Positions 25,736 to 32,920 of a stretch of 32,920 bases of DNA are shown piece by piece. The stretch's first letter is position 1; each line of letters begins with the position of its first letter. The stretch is from Variovorax paradoxus (GTDB taxonomy: Bacteria; Pseudomonadota; Gammaproteobacteria; Burkholderiales; Burkholderiaceae_C). A program made the position numbers and the translations under genes. Under the pieces are notes generated by a model that worked only from the letters and a program-made list of their open reading frames with translations, was not told the DNA's origin and made no database searches. The stretch spans positions 1 through 32,920 of the forward strand of contig NZ_JAGGNV010000077.1 in the NCBI RefSeq assembly GCF_018614955.1, in the 5' to 3' direction.

Positions 25736-28086
25736 AGCGAAGGCCCACAGCCGTTTCAGCGGCACGGCCGCAGCGGCCGATCGAGGACTATGCGCTGATC
25801 GGCTCGACCCACAGCGCCGCGCTGGTGCATCGCGGTGGCGACATCGAGTGGCTGTGCCTGCCGCGCTTCGACTCGAGCGCGATGTTCGCAAGCCTGCTGG
25901 GCGACGAGCGCAACGGCTGCTGGTCACTGCATGCCACCAACCCCAAGGGGCACGTGTCACGGCGCTACCTGCCCGGCACCCTCGAAACGACGATCCGCAC
26001 CGGCCGCGGCACCACGGTCGTGACCGACTTCATGCCACGGCCCACGCCCGGTGGCACGCATGAGTTGGTGCGTATCGTGCGTGGCGTACGCGGAGCGGTG
26101 CCGTTGCATACCGAGCTGCGCATCCGCTTCAACTATGGAGAGTGGATGCCCTGGGTCGAACGGCGCGAAGGTGCGATCTACGCGGTCGCAGGGCCCGACG
26201 CCGTGCGCATCACGTCCGGGGTGCCGCTCGTCAACGAGAACTTCGCGAGCTTTGCCGACTTCTCGATCCATGCCGGGCAGGCCATCGCGTTTTGCCTCGA
26301 ATGGTTTCCCTCGCACGAGAAGCCGCCGATCACGCGCGACGCCTTCTCGCTGCTGGCCCGCACCACCCACGAGTGGTGTGCATGGACCGAGCGATGCGGC
26401 TACGACGGCGAATATCGAGAGGCCGTCACGCGCTCGCTGCTGACGCTCAAGGCGCTCACCTACGAGCCCAGTGGCGGCATCGTTGCCGCGCCAACCACCT
26501 CGCTGCCCGAGCGCCCAGGCGGCGAGCGAAACTGGGACTACCGCTTCTGCTGGCTGCGCGACGCCGCGCTTACGCTCTACGCGCTGATCGGCTCCGGTTA
26601 CATCGAAGAGGCCAGCGACTGGCGCTGGTGGCTCATGCGCGCGGTCGGTGGATCGCCCGAGGAGCTGCAGGTGATGTATGGCCTGCATGGAGAGCGCGCG
26701 CTGAACGAGATCGAGCTGGAGTGGCTACCGGGCTATGAGAGCAGTCGGCCGGTGCGCGTGGGCAACGGCGCGCATGCGCAGCGGCAGCTCGACGTCTACG
26801 GCTCGGTCATTGCGGCCTTCCACGCGGCGCGCAAGGCCGGTCTGGCCGACATGGACAAGGTCTGGCCGCTGGAATGCGCCATCGCCAAGCAACTCGCCGT
26901 CCTGTGGCGCGAGCCCGACTGCAGCATCTGGGAAGTGCGCGGCGAGCTGCGACACTTCGTGCATTCCAAGATCATGTGCTGGCTCGCCTTCGATCGCATG
27001 ATCGCCAGCGCGCAGGAGTTCAAACTGAATGGACCGGTCGATGAATGGCGGGCGGTGCGAGACGATATCCATGCCGATGTCCTGAAGCGCGGCTACGACC
27101 AGGCGAGCGGCTCGTTCGTGCAGCACTACGGCGCGGACGCGGTCGACGCCGCGCTGTTGCTGATGCCGTTGATCGGCTTCCTGCCCATCAACGACCCGCG
27201 CGTGCAGGGCACGATCAAGCGTATCGAGCGCGAGCTTGTCTTCAACGGCCTGGTTTATCGCTATCGCACCGACAAGGCTCTCGACGGGCAGGAGGGCGGC
27301 GAGGGTGCTTTTCTTGCGTGCAGCTTCTGGTTGTCGAACGTGTACGTCGCGATGGGAAGGCAGCGAAAGGCCAAGGCCTTGTTCAAGCGCCTGCTCGCGC
27401 TGGCCAGCGACCTCGGGCTGTACGCCGAGGAATACGACCCTCTGGCACGGCGCCAGCTTGGCAATTTTCCGCAAGCCTTTTCACACATTGGGCTGATCAA
27501 CAGTGCGCATGCGCTCGCCTCCGCAGCCGGCGGCGTATGGGAGTTAGCTAACCGCGACCACAAGGACAGGCAAGCGGGCGAGCCAGTGATTGTCGTCGTC
27601 ATTGGCGTCGCTGCCTCGGGCAAGACCACGCTCGGCAAGGCGCTGGCGGAGCAGCTTGAATGCGCCTTCAAGGACGGCGACGACCTCCATCCCGCGGCCA
27701 ACATCAGGAAGATGCGTTCGGGCGAGCCACTCAACGACGACGACCGTGCGCCCTGGCTGGACCGCGTGGCGGCATGGATCGCGCAGCGCGCCAAGGCCGG
27801 CGAGCGCGGCGTCATCGCTTGCTCGGCCCTGAAGCGGGCTTACCGCGACCGCCTTCGTGAAGCCTGCCCGAAGAGTGCCTTCGTCCTGCTCGCGCCGAAC
27901 GAGGCCGTGCTGCGCAGACGCATCGGTGCACGCAAAGGCCACTTCATGCCACCTTCGCTGCTTACGAGCCAACTGCGAACGTTGGAACACCCCGATGCAA
28001 CGGAGCACGCATTGACGATCGAAGGGAATGTGGATGTGGAGGAGGCTTGTCTTCAGGTGCTCACGTGGCTGTCGCTCACACCATGA
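25732..28086 (+). CDS. GH15 glucoamylase/trehalase-like protein fused to gluconokinase
   Basis: A 784-aa single frame with two enzymes. Residues about 15-605 match GH15 glycosidases of the bacterial glucoamylase/trehalase type: the N-terminal beta-sandwich (PIEDYALIGSTHSAALVHRG, then GGDIEWLCLPRFDS), RNWDYRFCWLRDA in the catalytic barrel, and the late acidic motif YAEEYDP (E566, E567). The GNFPQAFSHIGLINSA ending is also present. Residues about 616-784 match a full-length GntK gluconokinase: P-loop GVAASGKT (625-632), FKDGDDLHPAANIRKM, and GVIACSALKRAYRDRLR. There is no signal peptide, so both act in the cytoplasm. It is coupled to rpe by ATGA. The kinase product, 6-phosphogluconate, is the substrate of the gnd gene two genes upstream. 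The linker is only about 12 residues. Confidence 0.93.
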   Translation: MKRRPTAVSAARPQRPIEDYALIGSTHSAALVHRGGDIEWLCLPRFDSSAMFASLLGDERNGCWSLHATNPKGHVSRRYLPGTLETTIRTGRGTTVVTDFMPRPTPGGTHELVRIVRGVRGAVPLHTELRIRFNYGEWMPWVERREGAIYAVAGPDAVRITSGVPLVNENFASFADFSIHAGQAIAFCLEWFPSHEKPPITRDAFSLLARTTHEWCAWTERCGYDGEYREAVTRSLLTLKALTYEPSGGIVAAPTTSLPERPGGERNWDYRFCWLRDAALTLYALIGSGYIEEASDWRWWLMRAVGGSPEELQVMYGLHGERALNEIELEWLPGYESSRPVRVGNGAHAQRQLDVYGSVIAAFHAARKAGLADMDKVWPLECAIAKQLAVLWREPDCSIWEVRGELRHFVHSKIMCWLAFDRMIASAQEFKLNGPVDEWRAVRDDIHADVLKRGYDQASGSFVQHYGADAVDAALLLMPLIGFLPINDPRVQGTIKRIERELVFNGLVYRYRTDKALDGQEGGEGAFLACSFWLSNVYVAMGRQRKAKALFKRLLALASDLGLYAEEYDPLARRQLGNFPQAFSHIGLINSAHALASAAGGVWELANRDHKDRQAGEPVIVVVIGVAASGKTTLGKALAEQLECAFKDGDDLHPAANIRKMRSGEPLNDDDRAPWLDRVAAWIAQRAKAGERGVIACSALKRAYRDRLREACPKSAFVLLAPNEAVLRRRIGARKGHFMPPSLLTSQLRTLEHPDATEHALTIEGNVDVEEACLQVLTWLSLTP

Positions 28087-28163
28087 AGGCCGCCAATGCC
28101 AAGACCCTGAAGGGCACGTTCGACGTGCGCGATTTGACGATGCCGATCATCCCTGGCAGGTAG
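28083..28163 (+). CDS. 26-codon frame coupled to the fusion gene, perhaps a truncated gene
   Basis: An ATG overlapping the stop of the fusion gene (ATGA) opens a frame of 26 codons (MKAANAKTLKGTFDVRDLTM, six more residues, TAG at 28161). The overlap style and codon use match the operon, so this may be the 5' end of a further operon gene that was cut off by a rearrangement. The following 218 bases to the AbiE gene hold no gene; a GC-rich imperfect hairpin lies near 28292-28316 without a T-run. Confidence 0.4.
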   Translation: MKAANAKTLKGTFDVRDLTMPIIPGR

Positions 28164-28381
28164 TAATCCCGGCCAGTCGGATCCGCGAACGCCGCTCATG
28201 GAGAGGCAAATGCGACATTACTATTTGGGGCCTACACGGACTGAGGGAACAAGCCTTGCTATGTCAAATCCATTCTCCAACGCCCGGCCTGCCACGCCGC
28301 GGGTCGCGGGGCGTGGGTTCCACCCGCCAACATCTAAGGAGAACGAGCGCTCGAGTCAGGCGGTGACAAGAGGGGGAAAGC

Positions 28382-29416
28382 TCACCTGTTCACCCGGCGC
28401 TCGAGCTCTTCGATGCTTGCAAGCACGGCATCGAGTGGCGGCACGTCGCCGAAGATCATTCCCGCCATGGCGACATAGTCGGCGCTCAGCGCGTCGCGCA
28501 TGGCGGGCGTTGGTGTCAGCGTGAATTGGCCATGCGCAGCCGTCGTCAGGTCGAGGTCGGCACTGCCGAAGAAGAGTCGCGCATGTGTCGCGCAGTTCGC
28601 GGCGAGATCACGATTGCCAAGCCACTGCGTTGCCCGTTCATTGCGCATGAGCTGGTGCGCGTCGTAGTAGTGGCGCGAAACCCTTTGGCCGCCATGGCGC
28701 AGGACACCGCGCCGGTCATGCCACTGTCGCAGGCCGTGGAGGATGATGATCTTGTCCCAGAACGTGCGCTCAGCCTCGACGGTGATGACGTTGCCAACGC
28801 GAAGATCAAGATCAGGAAGATCAGCCGCGATATACGGCGTGACCGAAGCGGACGTATGCGGATCGAGGGCCGACTTCGCGCCCGCTTCGATCTTGACGGC
28901 GGACCGGATGTAGTCATCCGTGCGTGCCGTCGCCGCTGGGTACCAGAGCAGCAAAGTCTGTTCATCGGCATCGTCAGGGTCGCGCTCCAGTCTCATGCGG
29001 CCTTTGCCAATAACATCGATACGCTGCGCAAGCTGGCTTGTCAGCGAACCGTTGATGAAGGCCTGACAGGCCTCGCGAATTGCATCGAGTCTTTTGCGTT
29101 GCTGCTTGCCGCTGAGCCCATCAAGCTCTGCGGCATCGATGGCTTGGCCGATGTCTTCGCGGAACACCGTGATATCGATGTCCTCAGAGAAGCGGGGGAT
29201 GAGGTCGAAGGCCTTCGAGAGCGATGTCCAGCACTTGAAGAGCAGGCGGGGACTTCCGGCCTCAAGACCGTTGAACAACGCGTCGAGCGTCCAGCACACC
29301 CAAAAGTCCTTCTCGACGTTCTGCACGGCGGTGCCGAGGCGCGCGGCGGTTTCTACGAAGAGCGCACCTCTGTCAGCATCGCTCGATGCAATCACTTCGT
29401 CATAGGCTGTGTTCAT
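28382..29416 (-). CDS. abiEii: AbiEii-type nucleotidyltransferase toxin
   Basis: A 344-aa toxin of the type IV AbiE toxin-antitoxin/abortive-infection family (nucleotidyl transferase AbiEii/AbiGii). The polymerase-beta-like site has K61 and TSLSKAF (64-70) followed by RFSEDIDITV (75-84) with D79 and D81. A later motif, VEAERTFWDKIIILHGLR, is also typical. The usual Gly-Gly before TSLSK is replaced by Cys-Trp (C62-W63), which should disturb nucleotide binding; two G-to-T changes would explain it. The start overlaps the antitoxin stop (ATGA). Members act on NTP and tRNA or related targets to block growth during phage infection (family knowledge). Activity of this copy is uncertain. Confidence 0.92.
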   Translation of the reverse strand: MNTAYDEVIASSDADRGALFVETAARLGTAVQNVEKDFWVCWTLDALFNGLEAGSPRLLFKCWTSLSKAFDLIPRFSEDIDITVFREDIGQAIDAAELDGLSGKQQRKRLDAIREACQAFINGSLTSQLAQRIDVIGKGRMRLERDPDDADEQTLLLWYPAATARTDDYIRSAVKIEAGAKSALDPHTSASVTPYIAADLPDLDLRVGNVITVEAERTFWDKIIILHGLRQWHDRRGVLRHGGQRVSRHYYDAHQLMRNERATQWLGNRDLAANCATHARLFFGSADLDLTTAAHGQFTLTPTPAMRDALSADYVAMAGMIFGDVPPLDAVLASIEELERRVNR

Positions 29417-30126
29417 CGCGGCTCCGCCGGGGTGCGGGCGGGCGAGGGCTTGCGCCGTGAGGCGGCCCTTGCCGGATCAGGTGGATCAGTGGCTGGCATC
29501 GGGTCGAAGCCCGGGATGGTCCTCAGGAAGCTTTGCATCCACGCGGGCAAAACGCTGAAGCCTTGCGTCAAATCACTCCGGATGTTGTCACCGTGTTTCG
29601 GATCGCTGAGAAGGCGCGCAAGCGTCTTTCTGATGCGGTCGCCGTCTCCGGGGAGCGTGTCCCTGAGCCAGTGCAACGCCTGGACGACCCGCATGGCCGG
29701 TCTGCCCGCCCAATAGAGGCGGCTCGGCGCAGTCGGCTTGAACTCGATGGTGAGCTTGTCGAGGTGGATGGAGCGGGGCTGCGTATCTGTGTAGATCGTG
29801 ACGCGCGCCGGAACGGCATCGGTCAGCCCGAGGTCGTTGGCTGCTGTCATTCCATCGACGAGGATGCGGGCCTGGTCGCGCCGCGCGAGCGCGTCGACCA
29901 CTGCACGGTAGTCAGGTGAAGCGGGACGCTTGGTGAGACTGTTGAGGGCGGGGCGGTCATACAAGCCGCGGTCGATCCGGCGCAACGCGCCACGCGCGAC
30001 CATGCGTTGCAGCGTCTTGTCGATGGCGGCGCGCGTTCCCAACGCGGCGAAGTCAGTGGGGACCCAGACATAGCCAGGCGCGGCGGCGTCGAGCATGGCT
30101 GTGATGCGATCTACGGTGTCGGACAT
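29413..30126 (-). CDS. abiEi: AbiEi-type antitoxin and autorepressor (DUF6088)
   Basis: A 237-aa partner of the toxin. Residues about 1-60 form a winged helix-turn-helix (DKTLQRMVARGALRRIDRGLYDRP), which in AbiEi binds inverted repeats in its own promoter. The middle (about 65-200) matches the DUF6088 antitoxin domain, with TAANDLGLTDAVPARVTIYT. The C-terminal tail is rich in Pro, Arg and Ala. ATG 30126 was preferred: AAGGG lies 6 bases upstream and the HTH starts immediately; an ATG at 30246 in the same frame would read through both operator palindromes and is unlikely. The antitoxin gene precedes the toxin gene, as usual. Confidence 0.9.
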   Translation of the reverse strand: MSDTVDRITAMLDAAAPGYVWVPTDFAALGTRAAIDKTLQRMVARGALRRIDRGLYDRPALNSLTKRPASPDYRAVVDALARRDQARILVDGMTAANDLGLTDAVPARVTIYTDTQPRSIHLDKLTIEFKPTAPSRLYWAGRPAMRVVQALHWLRDTLPGDGDRIRKTLARLLSDPKHGDNIRSDLTQGFSVLPAWMQSFLRTIPGFDPMPATDPPDPARAASRRKPSPARTPAEPR

Positions 30127-30134
30127 TCGAACCC

Positions 30135-30168
30135 TTTGTCCGAAGTTTATATATAAACTTCGGACAAA
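30135..30168. promoter_or_regulatory. operator 1 of the abiE promoter, perfect 34-bp palindrome
   Basis: Arms TTTGTCCGAAGTTTATA and TATAAACTTCGGACAAA are exact inverted repeats, 9 to 42 bases before the antitoxin start. The central TATATA is a likely -10 element on the minus strand, with TTGGCT about 18 bases upstream as a possible -35. Binding here would block transcription. Confidence 0.85.
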
Positions 30169-30192
30169 TGGCAAGCCAAAAGAACCACAGCG

Positions 30193-30222
30193 TGTCCGAA
30201 CTTTATATATAAATTTCGGACA
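30193..30222. promoter_or_regulatory. operator 2 of the abiE promoter, 30-bp near-palindrome
   Basis: The same design as operator 1: TGTCCGAA at 30193-30200, TTTATATATAAA in the centre, TTCGGACA at 30215-30222, with one mismatched pair. Its centre is 56 bp from that of operator 1, about 5.3 helical turns. Confidence 0.8.
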
Positions 30223-30233
30223 ACTGGACCTAT

Positions 30234-30245
30234 TGTCCTGGGACA
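30234..30245. promoter_or_regulatory. third TGTCC/GGACA element, close spacing
   Basis: TGTCC and GGACA flank only two bases (TG). The half-sites match those of operators 1 and 2 but lack the A/T-rich core; the centre is 32 bp from operator 2. It may be an accessory contact site or chance. Confidence 0.35.
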
Positions 30246-30485
30246 CCCACTACAGCTAGCGTCTTCGCTTCGTTCCGCCGCTTATCTAGCGTCAGCCTGG
30301 ACGATCGGGGCGAACCACCTTGATTTGCAGACAGTTGGGTAGTCGGTAAGGTGCAGGGGTCTAGACGAAACTCGACGGGTTCGAGCGCGTTCTGCACTGT
30401 CCTCTGTGAGACCGGTTGTCAAACGTTCAAAAGACGGTGCGCAGCGCATCTGACGCTCCTTGAAAGGCGCGGCTGCTCGGCCCCG

Positions 30486-32920
30486 CTACGACACCGACTG
30501 CGGAATCGTGAACACCATGTTTGCCGCGCCGCGGAATTCGCCCTTCGTCACAAGGAACCACAGCGTCGCGTGGTCGCCGAACAGCTCGCCAACGTTGCCG
30601 CTCGCGGCGGCGCGGCGCGCGACCATCATGCCGTAGGTGTTGGCGCGCGTTTCAGCGGCGGTGAAGTGGTTGCCGGTGACGCTCATGAAGTTGCCGGCGC
30701 AAACCACCATGTCGGCCGTGAAGGTGTTGCCCGTCAGCACCACGGTCTGGAACAGGCCCCGTGCCTGTCTGACGGTCAGCAGCTTGATGGTTTCCGCGCC
30801 TAGCGCCAGCCGCGTCACAAGGTTGTGCGCGAAGACCAGTTGGCCGGTGCCGGGTTGGACCTCAAAATCGCCGGGCTGCAGCGCGCGCAGCAACGCTTCG
30901 CGCGGCACTTCGGGGTCGGGGATGCCGTAGAACGCCACCTCGCCCGCGAACTGGCAGTGCGTGATTTCGCAGACGCTGGTGATCTCCTGGAACACGGCCG
31001 CGGCACGTATCGCCGCCGGCAGCGTGCAGCCGCGCATGCGCAGCACGCGCGCGTTGCCCACGGCCAGCCAGGGCAGCTGGCTGTCGTTCCTGCCGGCCAC
31101 GTGCACGCCGTCGAGTTCAACCTGGGCGTTGTTGTTCAGCGCGATCAGCGCGCGGCCGCTCAGCGTCAGCTGCAGGTCGCGCAGTTCCAGCGCGGCCAGG
31201 CCGGCCAGGGCGATCGGGCCGGCAGCCGCGATCACCGCCGTGGGCCCGCAGCCGTGCAGCGACAGGCGCCGCGCGGGTCGCGTGTTCGCCGCGTCCAGCT
31301 GCAGGCCGGCCTCCAGGCGGTGCTGGCCTGGCAAGAAGCAGATGCACAGCGAGGGGCGCGCAGCCAGAAGCTTCTCCAGCAGTTCGCTATTCAGTTCAGG
31401 GAAGTTGCCCCCCTCGCCGATCGTGATCTCGCAGCCGCCACCCCCATCGCTGGTGGTCGGTGTCGTGGCCGTGGCCGCGAACACCAGCACCTGCTCGGAC
31501 ACGGGGCTGCCGCCGCTGGTCAGCAGATGCGCGCGCACGCGCTGGTGCTGCGGCGTGCCCAGCTGCCATGGGCATTCGGCCAGCCCCTGGGCGTTGCAGC
31601 TAGCGTCGAAGGCGCTGGCCGGCGGACTGCCCACGCTGCCGGCGCCGACTTCCACGGTGAAGCGCACGCGCGCGCCGGGCACCGGCAGTGCGCCGCGCAT
31701 CACGCGCACGCGCAGCGGCTCGGGCAACGCGCCGCCGGGGGTGGTGTCCTGGCCGTCGCCACCCACATAGAGCAGTTGCGTCATCCTGGTGAGCGGCGGG
31801 AACAGGTCGCGGCAGTCGGTGATGGCCGTGACCAGGCCGTTGGCATCCACCGTCACCAGGCCCAGTCGGGCCCAGCCGTCGCGCACGCCGGCCGGCGGCT
31901 CGGCGACGGGCTCGCCGTCGCCGTCGCGCGGCCATTCCACGTCGGCCGTGACGGTGCGCGCCGGGATCTGCCAGTAGTCGCCCGGCCGGTAGCTGCCGCC
32001 GGGCGCAAAGCGGATCTGCACGCCGTCCTCCAGCGTGATCCAGTCGCCTTCCTCCACCGCCAGCGCGTTCTCGCCGACCTCGACCGGCGTGTGGTCCCAG
32101 CGCCGCAGCACCGGATGGCGCGCCGGGTCCTGGCCCAGCGTGCCGGCGGGCACGCCGGCCAGCACCAGTTCCAGCGCATCGTTGCCATCGTGCAGGTACT
32201 CGAAGAGCTGGCCGGCGCGGCCCTGCAACTCGGCCTCGTCGTCGACTAGTTCCACGCGGTCGTGCAGGGCCAGGTCCAGGTTGGCGTCGCGGCCGCGCGC
32301 GGCCAGACGCACCGTGGTGCGGTTGGCGGCGGTGTCGATGCTGACTTCCTGCACCGCGTAGGCGACCGAACCGTTCTCGCGCGACCACTTGAACCTGGCT
32401 GCGCCGGTCGTGTCCACGGCGTGGATTTCCACGCGGTAGAGCTGGTTCTCCAGCCGGCGGTAGCCGGCGCTGGCGGCGATCTCGCAGACGCCGGTCGCGG
32501 CCAGCTCGGGCTCGGCGCGGGCGGCCATGCGGGCGGCGGGCGGCGCGGTCAGAGCGTTCCAGGCGGCCACGTCGGCGCCGCAGTGCCAGGCGGCGTTGTT
32601 GGGCGCGGCCGGCAGGGCGAGCGCGCGCACCTGGGCCACCTGCTGTGCGCGCGTGGCCGTGTCGGGCCCGCCGAGCGCCACCTCGCGGATGCCGGGGGCC
32701 TCCAGCGCGCTCACATGGCGTTGCCAGGCGCGCAGGTAGACGAGGTGCGTGCCAGCCGCGAGCCGAAACGGCACGCCGCCGTCGGGCTGGTTGGCCAGCG
32801 AGGCGGCCTGCTCCCATTCGCACAGCTGGCCCTGCGCGTAGTAGCGGCCCGCGCCGATGCGCAGGCTGGCCGCCGGTAGTGCCGCGGGCGCGCCGGCGCC
32901 GGTGGCGGCCACGCGCCAGG
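30486..32920 (-). CDS. DUF6519-like protein with beta-helix C-terminus (5' end outside window)
   Basis: At least 810 residues; the N-terminal part lies beyond the window. The first part resembles the family whose members begin with a DADWNE-type motif: YYAQGQLCEWE, LVYLRAWQRHVSALEAPGIREVALGG and AQQVAQVRALAL match its YADG, YLDVWER and TRTQ segments. The middle has a beta-sandwich-like stretch (VRVMRGALPVPGARVRFTVE). The last 280 residues read as a parallel beta-helix with short repeating strands (LELRDLQLTLSGRALIAL, VELDGVHVAGRN, VVLTGNTFTADM, MSVTGNHFTA). There is no transmembrane segment. Such proteins occur near phage-tail-like and contractile injection systems in other bacteria (family knowledge); no such genes are in view. 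The 240 bases between this gene and the abiE operators hold nothing recognisable. Confidence 0.75.
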   Translation of the reverse strand, partial: WRVAATGAGAPAALPAASLRIGAGRYYAQGQLCEWEQAASLANQPDGGVPFRLAAGTHLVYLRAWQRHVSALEAPGIREVALGGPDTATRAQQVAQVRALALPAAPNNAAWHCGADVAAWNALTAPPAARMAARAEPELAATGVCEIAASAGYRRLENQLYRVEIHAVDTTGAARFKWSRENGSVAYAVQEVSIDTAANRTTVRLAARGRDANLDLALHDRVELVDDEAELQGRAGQLFEYLHDGNDALELVLAGVPAGTLGQDPARHPVLRRWDHTPVEVGENALAVEEGDWITLEDGVQIRFAPGGSYRPGDYWQIPARTVTADVEWPRDGDGEPVAEPPAGVRDGWARLGLVTVDANGLVTAITDCRDLFPPLTRMTQLLYVGGDGQDTTPGGALPEPLRVRVMRGALPVPGARVRFTVEVGAGSVGSPPASAFDASCNAQGLAECPWQLGTPQHQRVRAHLLTSGGSPVSEQVLVFAATATTPTTSDGGGGCEITIGEGGNFPELNSELLEKLLAARPSLCICFLPGQHRLEAGLQLDAANTRPARRLSLHGCGPTAVIAAAGPIALAGLAALELRDLQLTLSGRALIALNNNAQVELDGVHVAGRNDSQLPWLAVGNARVLRMRGCTLPAAIRAAAVFQEITSVCEITHCQFAGEVAFYGIPDPEVPREALLRALQPGDFEVQPGTGQLVFAHNLVTRLALGAETIKLLTVRQARGLFQTVVLTGNTFTADMVVCAGNFMSVTGNHFTAAETRANTYGMMVARRAAASGNVGELFGDHATLWFLVTKGEFRGAANMVFTIPQSVS

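Noticed and set aside
28292..28316. GC-rich imperfect hairpin after the fusion operon
   Set aside because: It has a bulge and is not followed by a T-run on either strand, so it was not called a terminator.
28526..29716. A 396-codon plus-strand frame across the abiE genes
   Set aside because: It is antisense to two recognised genes joined by ATGA and has no domain.

Overview
The window is GC-rich, roughly two-thirds G+C by eye, with strong G/C preference at third codon positions in the clear genes. The gene content (NarL-type regulators, a poly-glycine lipoprotein, a petA-type Rieske protein, an AbiE pair, many small hypothetical genes) suggests a soil or plant-associated betaproteobacterium of the order Burkholderiales, perhaps a Comamonadaceae such as Variovorax. 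This is inference from gene style; there is no rRNA or other marker here.

Layout. 1-5.3 kb: a partial membrane protein, then a minus-strand two-gene operon joined by an ATGA overlap. Its first gene is a receiver-SpoIIE phosphatase-STAS fusion and its second is a hybrid histidine kinase (REC-PAS-HisKA-HATPase-REC-HPt). A small 73-aa gene diverges from it. 5.3-6.7 kb: a dispersed repeat, a decayed cytochrome P450 and a small zinc-ribbon protein. 6.8-11.7 kb: a large lipoprotein with its own terminator, divergent from a NarL/LuxR response regulator and its membrane histidine kinase. 11.9-19.5 kb: a patchwork of small intact genes and broken ones. The intact genes are a Tat-exported DODA-type dioxygenase, a 50-aa Gln-Pro-Gly microprotein, a SET-domain protein, a sirtuin, a small lipoprotein and an Fe(II)/2-oxoglutarate oxygenase-like gene. 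The remnants are an NrtR-type NUDIX regulator, a tyrosine recombinase, a LuxR HTH and an FGGY sugar kinase. The second copy of the dispersed repeat lies here. This stretch looks like a decayed acquisition zone. 19.9-20.5 kb: a Rieske protein with no cytochrome b or c1 beside it.

20.7-28.1 kb is the most coherent unit: tkt-tal-gnd-rpe followed by a single reading frame that joins a GH15 glucoamylase/trehalase-like enzyme to a GntK-type gluconokinase. Three of the junctions are ATGA overlaps. Together they suggest a route from a storage or compatible glucan to glucose, gluconate, 6-phosphogluconate and the non-oxidative pentose phosphate pathway. The glucose-to-gluconate step is not encoded here. 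28.4-30.2 kb: a minus-strand AbiEi/AbiEii toxin-antitoxin pair with a perfect 34-bp palindrome and a second near-identical 30-bp palindrome in its promoter. The toxin carries an unusual substitution in its nucleotidyltransferase motif. 30.5 kb to the end: the 3' part of a large DUF6519-like protein with a parallel beta-helix C-terminus.

The least expected items are the GH15-gluconokinase fusion, the AbiE operator array with the altered toxin motif, and the dispersed repeat that both borders a truncated P450 and supplies the C-terminal tail of another gene.
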